In this document: in pieces, positions 25,268-36,805 of the stretch | How the letters are laid out: each line of letters opens with the position of its first letter | Position numbering within the stretch: the first letter of the stretch is position 1 | Assembly: GCF_000735605.1 (NCBI RefSeq) | Contig: NZ_JPKG01000006.1 | Coordinates: 186,001-250,000 of the forward strand | DNA: 64,000 nt | Source: Allobosea sp. LC85 | GTDB lineage: Bacteria; Pseudomonadota; Alphaproteobacteria; Rhizobiales; Beijerinckiaceae | Reading direction: 5' to 3' | Translations under genes and position numbers: made by a program | The notes under the pieces: generated by a model | What the model was told of the DNA's origin: nothing | The model's input: only the letters and a program-made list of their open reading frames with translations | Database searches by the model: none

Positions 25268-25391
25268 CCGTCAAGGCGGCGATCAGTTTCCTGAACGAAG
25301 CTGATAAATTTCTCTTGTTTGACACCGGGCGAGGGTTCCGTTCCCTTCGCACGGCCCTGCGCGCCGCGCATCTCCCATGAGGTCTTCCAGA

Positions 25392-26948
25392 ATGAACGGC
25401 GCCGACCGCCTTTGCGATACCCTCCTCGTCAATGACGTGGATGTCTGCTTCGCCAATCCCGGCACGTCCGAAATGCATTTCGTCGCGGCGCTCGACCGCA
25501 AGCCGGAGATGCGCTGCGTACTCGGCCTGTTCGAGGGCGTGGTGACAGGCGCGGCCGACGGCTATGCGCGCATGGCCGACAAGCCGGCGGCGACGCTGCT
25601 GCATTGCGGCCCCGGCATGGCGAACGCTCTTGCCAACATGCACAATGCAAGGCGGGCCTGGACGCCGATGATCAACGTGGTCGGTGATCACGCGACCTAT
25701 CACCTCGTCCATGACGCGCCGCTGACCAGCGATATCGAAAGCCTGGCTCAGCCGATGTCGCATTTCGTCCGTCGGATCACGACGCCCGAGGATGTCGGCC
25801 CGGCGATCGGCGAATCCTTTGCCGCCGCCATGTCGCTGCCGGGCGTAACCACCGTGATCCTTCCGGCCGATTGCGCCTGGGGCAGCGTCGAGCCGGCCAA
25901 GCTTGCCCCGGTCGCCGTGCCGAAGCTGAAATCGGTCGACATGACGGCTGTGAAGGAGGCCGCAGCTGCCCTTCGCAAGCACGGCAAGCGCGCCGCCCTT
26001 ATGATGACCAACATGGCTTTGCGCGAAGGCCCGATGGCGATGGCGGCGCGAATCTGCGCCGTCACCGGCGCGCGCGTTTTCGGCCAGATGTCGAATGGCC
26101 GCATCGAGCGCGGCGTCGGCCGTGTCGCCCTGCCGAAAGTGCCCTACCCGGTCGATATCGCGCTCGAAGCGCTCAAGGATATCGACTTGCTGATTCTGGT
26201 CGGGGCCAAGGTGCCGGTCGGCTTCTTTGCCTATCCCGGCAAGCCCGGCCGCCTGATCCAGGACAGTTGCGCGGTGGTGACGCTGGCCGAGATCGGCGAC
26301 GATCTGCCGCTCGCGATCGAGGCGCTGGCCGATGAGCTCGGCGCGCGCCAGAGCCAACCAGTCTATGTCGCGGAGCCTCGCAAGGAGGTCGCCGCCCTGC
26401 CGACAGGCGCACTCGACGCCGACAAGGTCTGCACGATCGTGGCGACGCTGCTGCCCGAGAACAGCATCATCTGCGACGAGTCGGTCTCATCCGGCCGCGT
26501 CTTCTACCAGCAATGCCACAACGCCCCGCAGCACGACTACATCCAGCTCACCGGCGGCGCGATTGGCGAGGGCATTCCGCTCGCGATCGGCGCAGCGGTG
26601 GCCTGCCCGGACCGCAAAGTCATCGGCATGCAGGCCGATGGCTCTGGCATGTATACGGTCCAGGGCCTGTGGACGCAGGCGCGCGAGAATCTCGACGTCG
26701 TCACGGTGGTCTTTGCCAACCGGACCTACCAGATCCTGCATGGCGAGATGCGCGCCGTCGGTGTCAATGATTTTGGCCGCAACGCCAAGCTGATGCTGAA
26801 CCTCGACCAGCCGACGCTCGACTGGGTTTCGATGGCGCGCGGCATGGGCGTCGAAGCGGGCCGCGCGACCACCGCCGAGGAATTTACTAAGCTGTTCCAG
26901 GGCGCGTTGTCCCGGAAGGGGCCATTCCTGATCGAAGCCGTGATCTGA
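25392..26948 (+). CDS. Thiamine-diphosphate enzyme, acetolactate synthase/benzoylformate decarboxylase-like (518 aa)
   Basis: A three-domain ThDP enzyme annotated in relatives as acetolactate synthase large subunit. The N-terminal domain shows FANPGTSEMHF and the catalytic glutamate in GLFEGVVTGAADGYARM (E48); the C-terminal domain holds the ThDP/Mg motif ADGSGMYT...NRTY. There is no acetolactate synthase small subunit nearby, so decarboxylation or ligation of a 2-oxo acid other than pyruvate is plausible. The ATG at 25392 is preferred to 25377 because GAGG lies 9 bases upstream. It is transcribed divergently from the ABC operon, with a shared HutC-like site. Confidence 0.85.
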   Translation: MNGADRLCDTLLVNDVDVCFANPGTSEMHFVAALDRKPEMRCVLGLFEGVVTGAADGYARMADKPAATLLHCGPGMANALANMHNARRAWTPMINVVGDHATYHLVHDAPLTSDIESLAQPMSHFVRRITTPEDVGPAIGESFAAAMSLPGVTTVILPADCAWGSVEPAKLAPVAVPKLKSVDMTAVKEAAAALRKHGKRAALMMTNMALREGPMAMAARICAVTGARVFGQMSNGRIERGVGRVALPKVPYPVDIALEALKDIDLLILVGAKVPVGFFAYPGKPGRLIQDSCAVVTLAEIGDDLPLAIEALADELGARQSQPVYVAEPRKEVAALPTGALDADKVCTIVATLLPENSIICDESVSSGRVFYQQCHNAPQHDYIQLTGGAIGEGIPLAIGAAVACPDRKVIGMQADGSGMYTVQGLWTQARENLDVVTVVFANRTYQILHGEMRAVGVNDFGRNAKLMLNLDQPTLDWVSMARGMGVEAGRATTAEEFTKLFQGALSRKGPFLIEAVI

Positions 26949-27020
26949 GACTTGCCTGTCGCGGAGGTCGGGCTTGCCCCGGCCATCCGCGACCTCGCTG
27001 GCCAATAGTCACGGCAAGAC

Positions 27021-27049
27021 GTGATGCCCGGTACAGGGCCGGACATCAC
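27021..27049. terminator. Hairpin between convergent genes
   Basis: Arms GTGATGCCCGG (27021-27031) and CCGGACATCAC (27039-27049) pair at 10 of 11 positions, between the TPP-enzyme stop and the amidohydrolase stop. No T-tract follows on either strand. Confidence 0.4.
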
Positions 27050-27063
27050 GAGAGACGCCGTCT

Positions 27064-28107
27064 TCAGGCGCCAAAGCCGGTCAGGAAGCCGTCGAGGCAG
27101 CCGCCGATCGCCTCGATCGCGTAGCCCCCTTCCTGGACCACCAGGGTCGGAAGCCCCATTGCCCTCACCTGCCGGCCGATCGTGCCGAAATCGGACGCCT
27201 CGAGCTTGAGTACCCCGATCGGGTCGTCCTTGTGCGCGTCATAGCCGAGCGCGATGACCAGTGCTTCGGCGCCAAAGTCACGGATGGCCTTGCCGGCACG
27301 ATCGACGGCAGCTGCCATCTCCGCGCCGCCCGCGCCATGGGCCAGCGGCAGGTTGAGGTTGAAGCCCTCGCCCGGGCCGTTGCCGCGCTCGTCCGCGTAG
27401 CCGGTGAAGAAGGGATAGTAGTTCACCGGGTCGGCATGGACCGAGATGGTCAGCACGTCCGAGCGACGGTAGAAAATCTGCTGTGTGCCGTCGCCATGAT
27501 GCGCGTCGACATCGAGGATCGCGACCTTGCCGAACTTCGAGCGCAGGCGCTGGGCCGCAACCGCCGTATTGTTGATATAGCAGAAGCCGGTGGCGCGGTC
27601 GGCGCGGGCATGGTGGCCAGACGGGCGGCAGAGCGCATAGACCGCGCGCTCGCCAGCCAGGATCGCTTCGGCGCCTGATACCGCTGTCTCGGCCGAGCGC
27701 AGCGTCGAGGTCCAGCAATGCTCGCCGACCGGCACGGACAGATCGCCGAGGAACCAGCCAAGCTGGCCCATCAGGCCCGTCGGCCGGCAAGGCGGACGCA
27801 TGTCCTCGTCGACCCTGCCGCTCCAGTAGGGGAAGGTGTTGGGCCATGCCTCGGGACCACGCTCGGGCAGCTGGACCCAACGCTCCCAAAGGGTCTCAAG
27901 GAAGCGGACGAACTCCGCGCTGTGCACGGCCAGGATCGGAGCGACGCCATGAACGCCGGGACGTTCGGGTGTGATGCCATGGCGGGCGAGCGCGCCCAGC
28001 AATTGCTCCGTGCGTTCCGGCAGATCCTTCGGCGCGACAACGCGGCCGAAGCGCATGTATTGCTGCGGATCGTGGAGCGACTGGTCCGGGTGATAGAAGG
28101 CGCGCAT
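27064..28107 (-). CDS. Histone-deacetylase-family amidohydrolase, acetylpolyamine amidohydrolase-like (347 aa)
   Basis: A zinc hydrolase of the HDAC/AcuC/AphA superfamily that removes acetyl or related acyl groups from amines. The charge-relay histidines appear in CRPSGHHARADRATGFCY, the zinc ligands in DVDAHHGDG, and the glycine-rich loop in VVQEGGYAIEA. The N-terminus (MRAFYHPDQSLHDPQQYMRFGR) is characteristic of acetylpolyamine amidohydrolases rather than AcuC. It is convergent with the TPP enzyme gene and has no visible co-transcribed partner. Substrates could be acetylated polyamines or acetyl-imidazole amines; none can be chosen from sequence. Confidence 0.9.
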   Translation of the reverse strand: MRAFYHPDQSLHDPQQYMRFGRVVAPKDLPERTEQLLGALARHGITPERPGVHGVAPILAVHSAEFVRFLETLWERWVQLPERGPEAWPNTFPYWSGRVDEDMRPPCRPTGLMGQLGWFLGDLSVPVGEHCWTSTLRSAETAVSGAEAILAGERAVYALCRPSGHHARADRATGFCYINNTAVAAQRLRSKFGKVAILDVDAHHGDGTQQIFYRRSDVLTISVHADPVNYYPFFTGYADERGNGPGEGFNLNLPLAHGAGGAEMAAAVDRAGKAIRDFGAEALVIALGYDAHKDDPIGVLKLEASDFGTIGRQVRAMGLPTLVVQEGGYAIEAIGGCLDGFLTGFGA

Positions 28108-28198
28108 GCGGAATCGGTCCTCGGCTTGTTGATCTGCACCATTCCCTCGACGGTGCGCGAACGTGCAAGGACATGCTTAGCAAGCGCCGGGCGCGCGG

Positions 28199-30535
28199 TC
28201 AGGCCGCAGCGACGCCGCCCCGCTCTGCATCCATGGCGGGTTCAACCGGCTGCAGGCCAGGCTGTTGGCTCAGCCAAGGCACCCGGTTCGCCGGGACCGG
28301 TCGGGAATAGCGATAGCCCTGCGCGAAGCTGCAGCCGCACTGACGCAGGAAGGCCTCCTGCGTCCGCGTCTCGACACCTTCGGCGATGAGATCGAGCTTC
28401 AGATCGGCGGCAAGGTTGATGATCGCCCGTACGATGGCAGCATCCTCCCCGCCCTCGTCGAGATGGCGGACAAAGCCGCGGTCGATCTTGATCACGTCGA
28501 CGGGGAAGCGCCTGAGATGGGTGAGCGACGCGTAGCCGGTGCCGAAATCGTCCAGCGCAACGCGGACGCCCTTCTCGCGAAGCGTCTTCAGCGCTCGCTC
28601 GGCATCCCCGGCCGTGCGGGCAAGCAGCACCGTCTCGGTGACCTCGACGCCAAAGCAGGATGTCGGCACCCCCGCTGCCGCCAGCTGGGCAAGCAGCTTC
28701 TGCGAAAACTGCGGATCACGGAACACCGCCGGCGCGAGATTGACCCAGACCCGCGGGACTGTGATTCTCGTTGCGAGCCAGTTGCCCAGATCGGCAATCG
28801 CCTTGCGCAGGATGACATCGCCGATCGCAGAAGCGGTTTCCGGATCGTCCAAACCATGTACGAACGCGGCGGCCGGTACGATGCCGCGCTCGGGATGGCG
28901 CCAACGTGCCAGTGCCTCAAAGCCGTCGATGGCACCTGTCACCAGCGAAATCTGTGGCTGATAGAAGGGCAGGATGCGGTCCTGAGCCAGCGCCTCGGCC
29001 AATTCGCGGCAAATGGCGACGCGTGCGTTCATCACCTCGCGCATGCCGCTGTCATAGACGACGGCCATGTTCCGGCCCAATGCCTTGGCGCGATAGAGCG
29101 CGAGATCCGCATCCTTCATCAGCTCGATCGGAGCAAGATCATGCTGTGGCGCCAGCGCGATGCCGAGGCTGGCGCGCGACGATATAGCGTGCCCGAGATG
29201 ACTGAGCGGGCCGCGCAGCGCCACCAGCAGCAGGTCCGCCTTGGCCTGCGCCGCAGCCACGGTCATCGTCTGCGTCGAGAGCACCACAAACTCATCACCG
29301 CCCAGCCGGGCGACGAGATCTCCAGGCGCTGTGTGGCGCAGGAGGCGTGCGGCCGCCTCGTTCAGCAGGGCATCTCCGGCATCATGGCCAAGCGTGTCGT
29401 TGACCGACTTGAAATCGTCGAGATCGACCAGGAACAGGCTCACGGTCGCGCCATCGCTAAGCCCGGCCAGCGCCTCCTGCAGGCGCTCCTGGAAGAGCAA
29501 GCGGTTCGGCAGGCCCGTCAGGGCGTCATGCGTTGCCTGCCAGCGGACATGCGCTTCGGCAGCCTTGCGCTCGGTGATGTCGACAATGCCCGCGACGATC
29601 GTCGAGGACTGGCCCATCGACAATGAGGTCGCTGTGATCAGTGCGTCGCGGCTCGTGCCGGCTCCGTCCCGGATCACGGCCTCGAACTCGCCGACATGCT
29701 CGCCGCGGAGCAATTGCCGGGTGAGACTGCGCCGGCTTTCAGCATCGACGAAGAGATCCGGCACAGCCACCTCGCGCAGATCGCTTCCAGCTCCCTTGCC
29801 GAAGAAGCGCAGCGCCGCATCATTGGCCCGTACGAAGCGCCCATCGGCCACCGATGTGACGACGAGCGGGATCGGCACGGCCATGAAGAGGCGCTCGATC
29901 ATCGCGCGGCTCTCGTCGAGCTCCTCCTTTGCAGCACGCTCGGATTGGGTCGCAGTCCATTCCAGCCGCCTCAGGCGGTTGGCGTGGATTACGACCAGGC
30001 CGAGCGCGAAGTTCAGCATTGCCAGCACGAGCACCAGCCCGACGAAGGTGCTCGGATAGGGGCCCGCCCCGAGATAGCCGACCAGCATCAGCACGCTGGT
30101 GCCGAAGCCGAGAATGAAGGTCCAGCGGAAGGATATCGGCGCCACCAGATAGAAGATGGAGGGCAGCAGCAGCACCACGAACAGCGCCAGATCGCTGCGC
30201 GAGCTGACCAGGAAGGCAACCGCCACAGCGCAGCCGACCTCCCACAGGACCGTCACGGCCTCGGCCTGCTTGAAGCGGGTGGCCCTGCGGATCAGGATCG
30301 CGCAGAGAACCGACACCGCCACGACGGAGAGACGCGCGGACACCGCGACGAGGAAATGCGGCGTTCCAAAAAAGCGCCAGTCGCTGACGAGGAAGAACGT
30401 GTTGAGCAGCGCCGAGATCAGGAAGATCAGCCGGCACTGCCGGAGGGTCTCCGGCAACCGGGCCGCCTGGAAGATCTCCTCCCGGCCGGTATCGCGGAAT
30501 TCTCCACCAAATCGGAACAAATTGTCGCGTTGCAT
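28199..30535 (-). CDS. Membrane GGDEF/EAL protein with PAS domain (778 aa)
   Basis: Cyclic-di-GMP turnover protein. Order: six membrane spans (about residues 35-185), a short coiled region, a PAS domain (about 205-320), a GGDEF domain with intact GGDEF at 412-416 and an EAL domain with EALARW at 540-545. The RxxD inhibitory site that normally lies five residues before GGDEF is absent (APGD). The EAL catalytic motifs DDFGTGYASL and EGVETRTQ are intact, so the protein can both make and break c-di-GMP in principle. Orphan gene, unlinked to flagellar or polysaccharide genes here. Confidence 0.94.
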   Translation of the reverse strand: MQRDNLFRFGGEFRDTGREEIFQAARLPETLRQCRLIFLISALLNTFFLVSDWRFFGTPHFLVAVSARLSVVAVSVLCAILIRRATRFKQAEAVTVLWEVGCAVAVAFLVSSRSDLALFVVLLLPSIFYLVAPISFRWTFILGFGTSVLMLVGYLGAGPYPSTFVGLVLVLAMLNFALGLVVIHANRLRRLEWTATQSERAAKEELDESRAMIERLFMAVPIPLVVTSVADGRFVRANDAALRFFGKGAGSDLREVAVPDLFVDAESRRSLTRQLLRGEHVGEFEAVIRDGAGTSRDALITATSLSMGQSSTIVAGIVDITERKAAEAHVRWQATHDALTGLPNRLLFQERLQEALAGLSDGATVSLFLVDLDDFKSVNDTLGHDAGDALLNEAAARLLRHTAPGDLVARLGGDEFVVLSTQTMTVAAAQAKADLLLVALRGPLSHLGHAISSRASLGIALAPQHDLAPIELMKDADLALYRAKALGRNMAVVYDSGMREVMNARVAICRELAEALAQDRILPFYQPQISLVTGAIDGFEALARWRHPERGIVPAAAFVHGLDDPETASAIGDVILRKAIADLGNWLATRITVPRVWVNLAPAVFRDPQFSQKLLAQLAAAGVPTSCFGVEVTETVLLARTAGDAERALKTLREKGVRVALDDFGTGYASLTHLRRFPVDVIKIDRGFVRHLDEGGEDAAIVRAIINLAADLKLDLIAEGVETRTQEAFLRQCGCSFAQGYRYSRPVPANRVPWLSQQPGLQPVEPAMDAERGGVAAA

Positions 30536-30603
30536 GCCGCATCGTTACGATGCGAAGGTCAAAACCGCGTTAAAGCAACCGGAACTTGTCACAGCGCAAT
30601 GCG

Positions 30604-31227
30604 TCAATCGGGCTTGGCAAGCCCGGCCCGCGGCGCGATCAGGGCGGCAAATTCGCTCGCCAGTTCGGCGATGTCGAAGCGCCCGGGGCGGTACCAGTCG
30701 GTCGAGCCATTGAGGGCGCCAAGCAGGAAGAGGCGCAGCGCCTCTGGTGAGCGCTCTGCCGCGATCACATCAGCTGCCTGAAGTTCGGCGATCAGGAGGC
30801 GCCAGACGTCCTCATAGGCGCGGCGAACCCTGCGCACGCTGTCCGGCACCGGCATCGCGCCGAAGGCAAAGGCCTTGATGCTCGCCGAGGTGTAGTCGCC
30901 ATGGCCATGCAGCGCCGTCAGATGCGCGAGAACCGCTGTTTCCAGTCGAGCACGCGGCTCAGCCCCCTCGGATTGCTGCAACGCGGCAACCACGGCATCC
31001 TGAACGAAGCGAACGCCATCATTGACGACAGACTCGACGATCTCCTCCTTCGAAGCGAAGTGATAATAGAGGCTGGCCTTCCGGATTCCGACCGCCTCGG
31101 CGATCTCGCGCAAGCTGGTCTGATGATAACCACCCTGGCGCAGCAGGCGCGCAGCCGTGTCGAGGATCAGCCGGCGCGAACCGCCTTCGACGGCATCGCG
31201 CTCCGCCTTGGTCGTCTGAATACTCAC
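30604..31227 (-). CDS. TetR-family regulator of the adjacent acyl-CoA genes (207 aa)
   Basis: The N-terminal DNA-binding helix-turn-helix is clear (RRLILDTAARLLRQGGYHQTSLREIAEAVGIRKASLYYHFASKEEI, about 18-62). The C-terminal ligand domain fits TetR regulators of fatty or short-chain acyl-CoA metabolism. The start is a GTG at 31227 that overlaps the acyl-CoA dehydrogenase stop (GTGA), so the two are translated together. Its probable operator is the palindrome at 32450-32469, in the shared promoter of the dehydrogenase and the carboxylase. Confidence 0.9.
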   Translation of the reverse strand: MSIQTTKAERDAVEGGSRRLILDTAARLLRQGGYHQTSLREIAEAVGIRKASLYYHFASKEEIVESVVNDGVRFVQDAVVAALQQSEGAEPRARLETAVLAHLTALHGHGDYTSASIKAFAFGAMPVPDSVRRVRRAYEDVWRLLIAELQAADVIAAERSPEALRLFLLGALNGSTDWYRPGRFDIAELASEFAALIAPRAGLAKPD

Positions 31228-32411
31228 AACCGCTTCGCCACCTCTTCGAGCATCACTTCGGTGGCACCGCCGCCAATCGACTGGACCCGTGCGTCCCGCG
31301 TCAGGCGTTCAATGGCACTTTCGCGCATGAACCCCATGCCGCCATGGAACTGCAGGCAGGCATACATCACCTCGTTGACCAGTTCGCCGCAATAGGCCTT
31401 GACCATCGAGACCTCGCGTGTGGCCTCAGTGCCCCGGGCGTCGAGCCAGGCGGCGTGATAGACGAGCTGGCGTCCGGCTGCGACCTTGGCCGAGAGCATG
31501 GCGAGCTTCTGGCGGATGGCCTGCTTCTCCCAGAGCGGCGCCCCGAAGGCTTTTCGGGTGCGGACATAATCCAGCGTGAGATCGAGCGCCGCCTGCGCCT
31601 CGCCCATCGCCATCGCGCCGATGACCGTGCGCTCATTCTGGAAATTGCGCATGATCGCGTAGAAGCCGCGCCCCTCCTGGCCGAGCAGGTTCGCGGCCGG
31701 AATGCGGCAGTCCTCAAAGACGAGTTCGGCGGTGTCGGAAGAGCGCCAGCCGTGCTTGTCGAGTGCGCGCGAGACCCGGAAACCGGGTGTTCCCTTCTCG
31801 ACCAGGAAGATCGAAACCGACTGCGAGGGCCTGCCCGAGAGATCGGTCTTGGCGGCGACGCAGTAGAGATCGGCATGGACGCCATTGGTGATGAACGTCT
31901 TGGCGCCGTTCAGAACGTAGGTTTCGCCCTCGCGCCGCGCCGTCGTACGGATACTCTTCACGTCAGAGCCGGCATCAGGTTCGGTCACCGCCACCGCGCA
32001 GATCGCCTTCCCGGCGATGATGTCCGGCATATAGCGGTCATGCTGGGCCTTGTTGCCGGCATTGAAGACATGGACAGAGGCCATGTCGGTATGGACGAGC
32101 GCGGTGATGGCGACGCCGGAGAAGGTCGAGCGGCCAAGTTCCTCGGCAAGGATGACTGTAGCCAGCGTATCCATCTCCGCACCGCCGTACTCGGCCGGGT
32201 AACGGATGCCGAAGAAGCCGAGCTCGCCCATGCGGCGCAGCACCTCCCGCGGCACGAATCCGGCCTCCTCCCAGGCCAGCGCATGCGGCTTGATCTCGGC
32301 TTCGACGAAGCGGCGCAGCTGATCGCGCAGCGCCTCGTGCTCTTCGCTGAAATAGGGCGAGTGGCGCGGCTCTTCGCTGGCCCCGGCCCTCAGTCTGTCC
32401 ACCGCCGTCAT
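31224..32411 (-). CDS. Acyl-CoA dehydrogenase (395 aa)
   Basis: FAD-dependent oxidation of an acyl-CoA to the 2-enoyl-CoA, with electrons passed to ETF. Family stretches: YFSEEHEALRDQLRRFVEAEIKPHALAWEEAGFVPREV, TEPDAGSDVKSIRTTA, NGAKTFITNG and QFHGGMGFMRE. The position of the YEGT catalytic glutamate of short-chain enzymes reads SIGGGATEV, so the base is expected elsewhere, as in isovaleryl- or long-chain-type members. The ATG at 32411 has GGGAGAG upstream. It is divergent from the carboxylase genes and coupled to the TetR gene, forming one catabolic unit, possibly for a branched or terpenoid acyl-CoA. Confidence 0.93.
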   Translation of the reverse strand: MTAVDRLRAGASEEPRHSPYFSEEHEALRDQLRRFVEAEIKPHALAWEEAGFVPREVLRRMGELGFFGIRYPAEYGGAEMDTLATVILAEELGRSTFSGVAITALVHTDMASVHVFNAGNKAQHDRYMPDIIAGKAICAVAVTEPDAGSDVKSIRTTARREGETYVLNGAKTFITNGVHADLYCVAAKTDLSGRPSQSVSIFLVEKGTPGFRVSRALDKHGWRSSDTAELVFEDCRIPAANLLGQEGRGFYAIMRNFQNERTVIGAMAMGEAQAALDLTLDYVRTRKAFGAPLWEKQAIRQKLAMLSAKVAAGRQLVYHAAWLDARGTEATREVSMVKAYCGELVNEVMYACLQFHGGMGFMRESAIERLTRDARVQSIGGGATEVMLEEVAKRL

Positions 32412-32449
32412 CGCACTCTCCCGCTGCTTGACCTCTCGGCGCAAATTCG

Positions 32450-32469
32450 CCTACCTAACGGACGGTAGG
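32450..32469. promoter_or_regulatory. Probable TetR operator
   Basis: CCTACC-N8-GGTAGG, with an inner part resembling TACCG-N-CCG...GGTA sites used by TetR regulators of acyl-CoA pathways, is centred between the dehydrogenase start (32411) and the carboxylase start (32517). Confidence 0.6.
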
Positions 32470-32516
32470 TGACTTGATCAACGAGATCAAGGGCGTGTGC
32501 CGAGGCGGGAGGAATC

Positions 32517-34100
32517 ATGTCTGCAGGCCCCACGAGCGAAACGCGCACAATCGTGCCCCCGCCTCTCACCGAGATGCTCGCAACCCTGCGCGCGCGCCAT
32601 GCCCTCGTCGCCAATGGCGGCGGCGCAGGGATGCGCGAGCGGCACGAAACGCGCGGCAAGATCATGGTGCGCGAACGCATCGACCTGCTGCTCGACGCAC
32701 AGACGCCCTTCCTCGAACTCTCGCCGCTGGCGGCCTGGGGGCTCTACGGCAATGAGGTGCCCGGCGCCGGCATCGTCACCGGCATCGGCGTCGTCTCCGG
32801 CCGCGCCTGCATGCTGATCGCCAATGACGCGACGGTGAAGGGCGGCTCGTTCTTCGCCGAGACAGTGCGCAAGCATCTCAGGGCGCAGGAGATCGCCGAG
32901 GAGCATCGCCTGCCCTGCCTCTATCTGGTCGATTGCGGCGGAGCCTTCCTTCCGGAACAGGACCGCGTCTTTCCCGACCGCGACCATTTCGGCGGCTCCT
33001 TCTACAACCAGTGCCGGATGTCGGCGGCCGGCATTCCCCAGATTTCGCTCGTCTTCGGCGGCTGCACCGCCGGCGGCGCCTATATTCCGGCGCTGTCCGA
33101 CGAAGTGATCATGGTCAAGGGCACCGGGCGCATCCATCTCGGCGCCCCCCCGATCGTGAAGGCTGCAATCCACGAGATCGTCGATGGCGAGACGCTGGGC
33201 GGGGCCGAGATGCACACCCAGGTCTCGGGCGTCAGCGACCATCTCGTCGAGACGGAAATGGAAGGCCTCGCCAAGCTCCGCGAGATCGTCGGTTCGCTCG
33301 GCGAAATCGGCAGGCTTGGCCCATCACCCTACCCGTCCGTGCCACCGAGGCTCGATGCAGCCGAACTCGAGCAGATCGTCCCGACCGATCTGCGCCGGCC
33401 CTACGATGTGCGCGAGGTGATCGCCCGCATCGTCGACGACTGCAGCTTCAACGCCTTCAAGCCCGACTATGGCGCAACGCTGGTCACCGGCTTTGCGCGC
33501 ATCCACGGCTACGCCGTCGGGATCATCGCCAACAATGGCGTGCTCTTCTCGGAATCGGCGCTGAAGGGCGCCCATTTCATCGAGCTCTGCGACCAGCGCC
33601 AGATCCCCCTGATCTTCCTGCAGAACATCACCGGCTTCATGGTCGGCACAGCGGCCGAGCGCGGTGGCATCGCCAAACATTCGGCCAAGCTGGTCTATGC
33701 CGTCTCGAATGCGCGCGTTCCCAAATACACCGTGCTGATCGGCGGCTCCTATGGCGCCGGCAATTACGGCATGTGCGGCCGCGGCTTCCGGCCGCGCTTC
33801 CTGTTCTCCTGGCCGAATGCCCGTATCGCCACGATGAGCCCCGAGGTTGCGGCCAATGTCGTCACGGAACTGCGCCGCCAGAGCCTGAAAGGCGCTGCCG
33901 ATAAGGCAGCGATCGCCGATCTCGACCGCAGGACGCGGGCCCAGTTCGAGGAACAGAGCGACCCGTATTATGCGACTGCGCGGCTCTGGGATGACGGGAT
34001 CATCGAACCGGCGCAGACGCGCGACGTGCTCGGCCTGTGTCTCTCGCTTGCCGCGGGCGAAGCGCGCGACACCTCCCCTCGCCCCGTCTACCGGATGTAA
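32517..34100 (+). CDS. Biotin-dependent acyl-CoA carboxylase, beta (carboxyltransferase) subunit (527 aa)
   Basis: Carries the two crotonase-like carboxyltransferase halves of propionyl/methylcrotonyl/geranyl-CoA carboxylases. Key stretches: GKIMVRERIDLLLD near the N-terminus, then ANDATVKGGSFF, FGGCTAGGAYIPALSDEVIMV, and in the second half LQNITGFMVG and GGSYGAGNYGMCGRGFRPRF. The motifs match methylcrotonyl- and geranyl-CoA carboxylases better than propionyl-CoA types. The ATG at 32517 follows GGGAGG. The alpha subunit begins eight bases downstream. The gene neighbours would be an unusually small set for leucine breakdown, since no hydratase or lyase is present. Confidence 0.92.
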   Translation: MSAGPTSETRTIVPPPLTEMLATLRARHALVANGGGAGMRERHETRGKIMVRERIDLLLDAQTPFLELSPLAAWGLYGNEVPGAGIVTGIGVVSGRACMLIANDATVKGGSFFAETVRKHLRAQEIAEEHRLPCLYLVDCGGAFLPEQDRVFPDRDHFGGSFYNQCRMSAAGIPQISLVFGGCTAGGAYIPALSDEVIMVKGTGRIHLGAPPIVKAAIHEIVDGETLGGAEMHTQVSGVSDHLVETEMEGLAKLREIVGSLGEIGRLGPSPYPSVPPRLDAAELEQIVPTDLRRPYDVREVIARIVDDCSFNAFKPDYGATLVTGFARIHGYAVGIIANNGVLFSESALKGAHFIELCDQRQIPLIFLQNITGFMVGTAAERGGIAKHSAKLVYAVSNARVPKYTVLIGGSYGAGNYGMCGRGFRPRFLFSWPNARIATMSPEVAANVVTELRRQSLKGAADKAAIADLDRRTRAQFEEQSDPYYATARLWDDGIIEPAQTRDVLGLCLSLAAGEARDTSPRPVYRM

Positions 34101-34108
34101 CCGCCGCC

Positions 34109-36100
<1,992 letters not shown>

Positions 36101-36122
36101 GCGCGGGCTCGGTGTCGATCGC

Positions 36123-36227
36123 CTAAAGCATCGGCCCGAAAAGTGGATTGCGGTTTTCGGAGAAGCCGATGCAAACACAGAAGGCTAGATTATCGGACCG
36201 GATACGATATCCGGTCCGATAATCTAG
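36123..36227 (+). repeat. Composite dispersed repeat, copy 2
   Basis: Runs from CTAAAGCATCGGCCCGAAAAGTGG through the REP hairpin to a palindrome with 20-base arms (36185-36204 and 36208-36227). It is the reverse-oriented partner of bases 2822-2927 and matches it over nearly its whole length. The right end carries the stop codon TAG (36226-36224, - strand) of the hypothetical membrane gene. Confidence 0.85.
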
Positions 36228-36805
36228 CTGCCCGCCGCCGTCATCGGCGCGGGCGCCTTCCTCACCGTGACCCGTGCCGAGGCGAGGCGCCGATAGAGTG
36301 TCCTGCGCCGAAGCATCGGCAACCAGTCGTAGAGGAACATCTCGGCCGGCCTCCAGATGACGACCCAGCCGATGATCACGAAGCTCTCTTGAACCACGCG
36401 CGCGAACGGCCCTTCAATCCGCTCCGATAGCCACCAGGCGATGAAGAGACAGGCGCTCAGAACGATGAGGCCGATCAGGAGGGCCAAGCGACCGTCCCGG
36501 AACAGCTGCCGCATCGCCGTTGTCTCAGATCGCGCGCGTCCGTCGAACCAGTTGCCGATGGCCGCGGCGAAATCGGGCGCCGCGCCGCCGGCTTCGCCAT
36601 CTGCCTGGATATCGATGACGATTTCGATGGCGCGATCCTTGGGCAGTTCCTCGGCCCATTCGACGATGTACTGCTCGGCATCCGCCGACAGGTCGCGCTG
36701 GCGGAAAGGGAACGGATCGAGCGTGTTGAACAGCTGCGCGCCGTCAGTCAGGCTCAGCTCGATCGTGCTCGCGTTTCGTAAGCCCGGAATGGCATTGTCA
36801 GGCAT
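36224..36805 (-). CDS. Conserved membrane protein of unknown function (193 aa)
   Basis: No family is recognised with certainty. Residues about 1-105 are soluble (IELSLTDGAQLFNTLDPFPFRQRDLSADAEQYIVEWAEELP), with a short segment IEIVIDIQADGE; then come two hydrophobic spans (LALLIGLIVLSACLFIAWWL and FVIIGWVVIWRPAEMFL) and a basic tail. The stop codon is inside the palindrome of the dispersed repeat, so the C-terminal residues may have been replaced by repeat sequence. It is divergent from the 37-47 kb operon and shares its promoter region, including the anaerobox at 36915. Confidence 0.75.
   Translation of the reverse strand: MPDNAIPGLRNASTIELSLTDGAQLFNTLDPFPFRQRDLSADAEQYIVEWAEELPKDRAIEIVIDIQADGEAGGAAPDFAAAIGNWFDGRARSETTAMRQLFRDGRLALLIGLIVLSACLFIAWWLSERIEGPFARVVQESFVIIGWVVIWRPAEMFLYDWLPMLRRRTLYRRLASARVTVRKAPAPMTAAGS

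Noticed and set aside
32474..32490. TTGATCAACGAGATCAA considered as a second anaerobox
   Set aside because: The half-sites are separated by five bases (17 in all) rather than the 14-base spacing required by FNR/FixK proteins.
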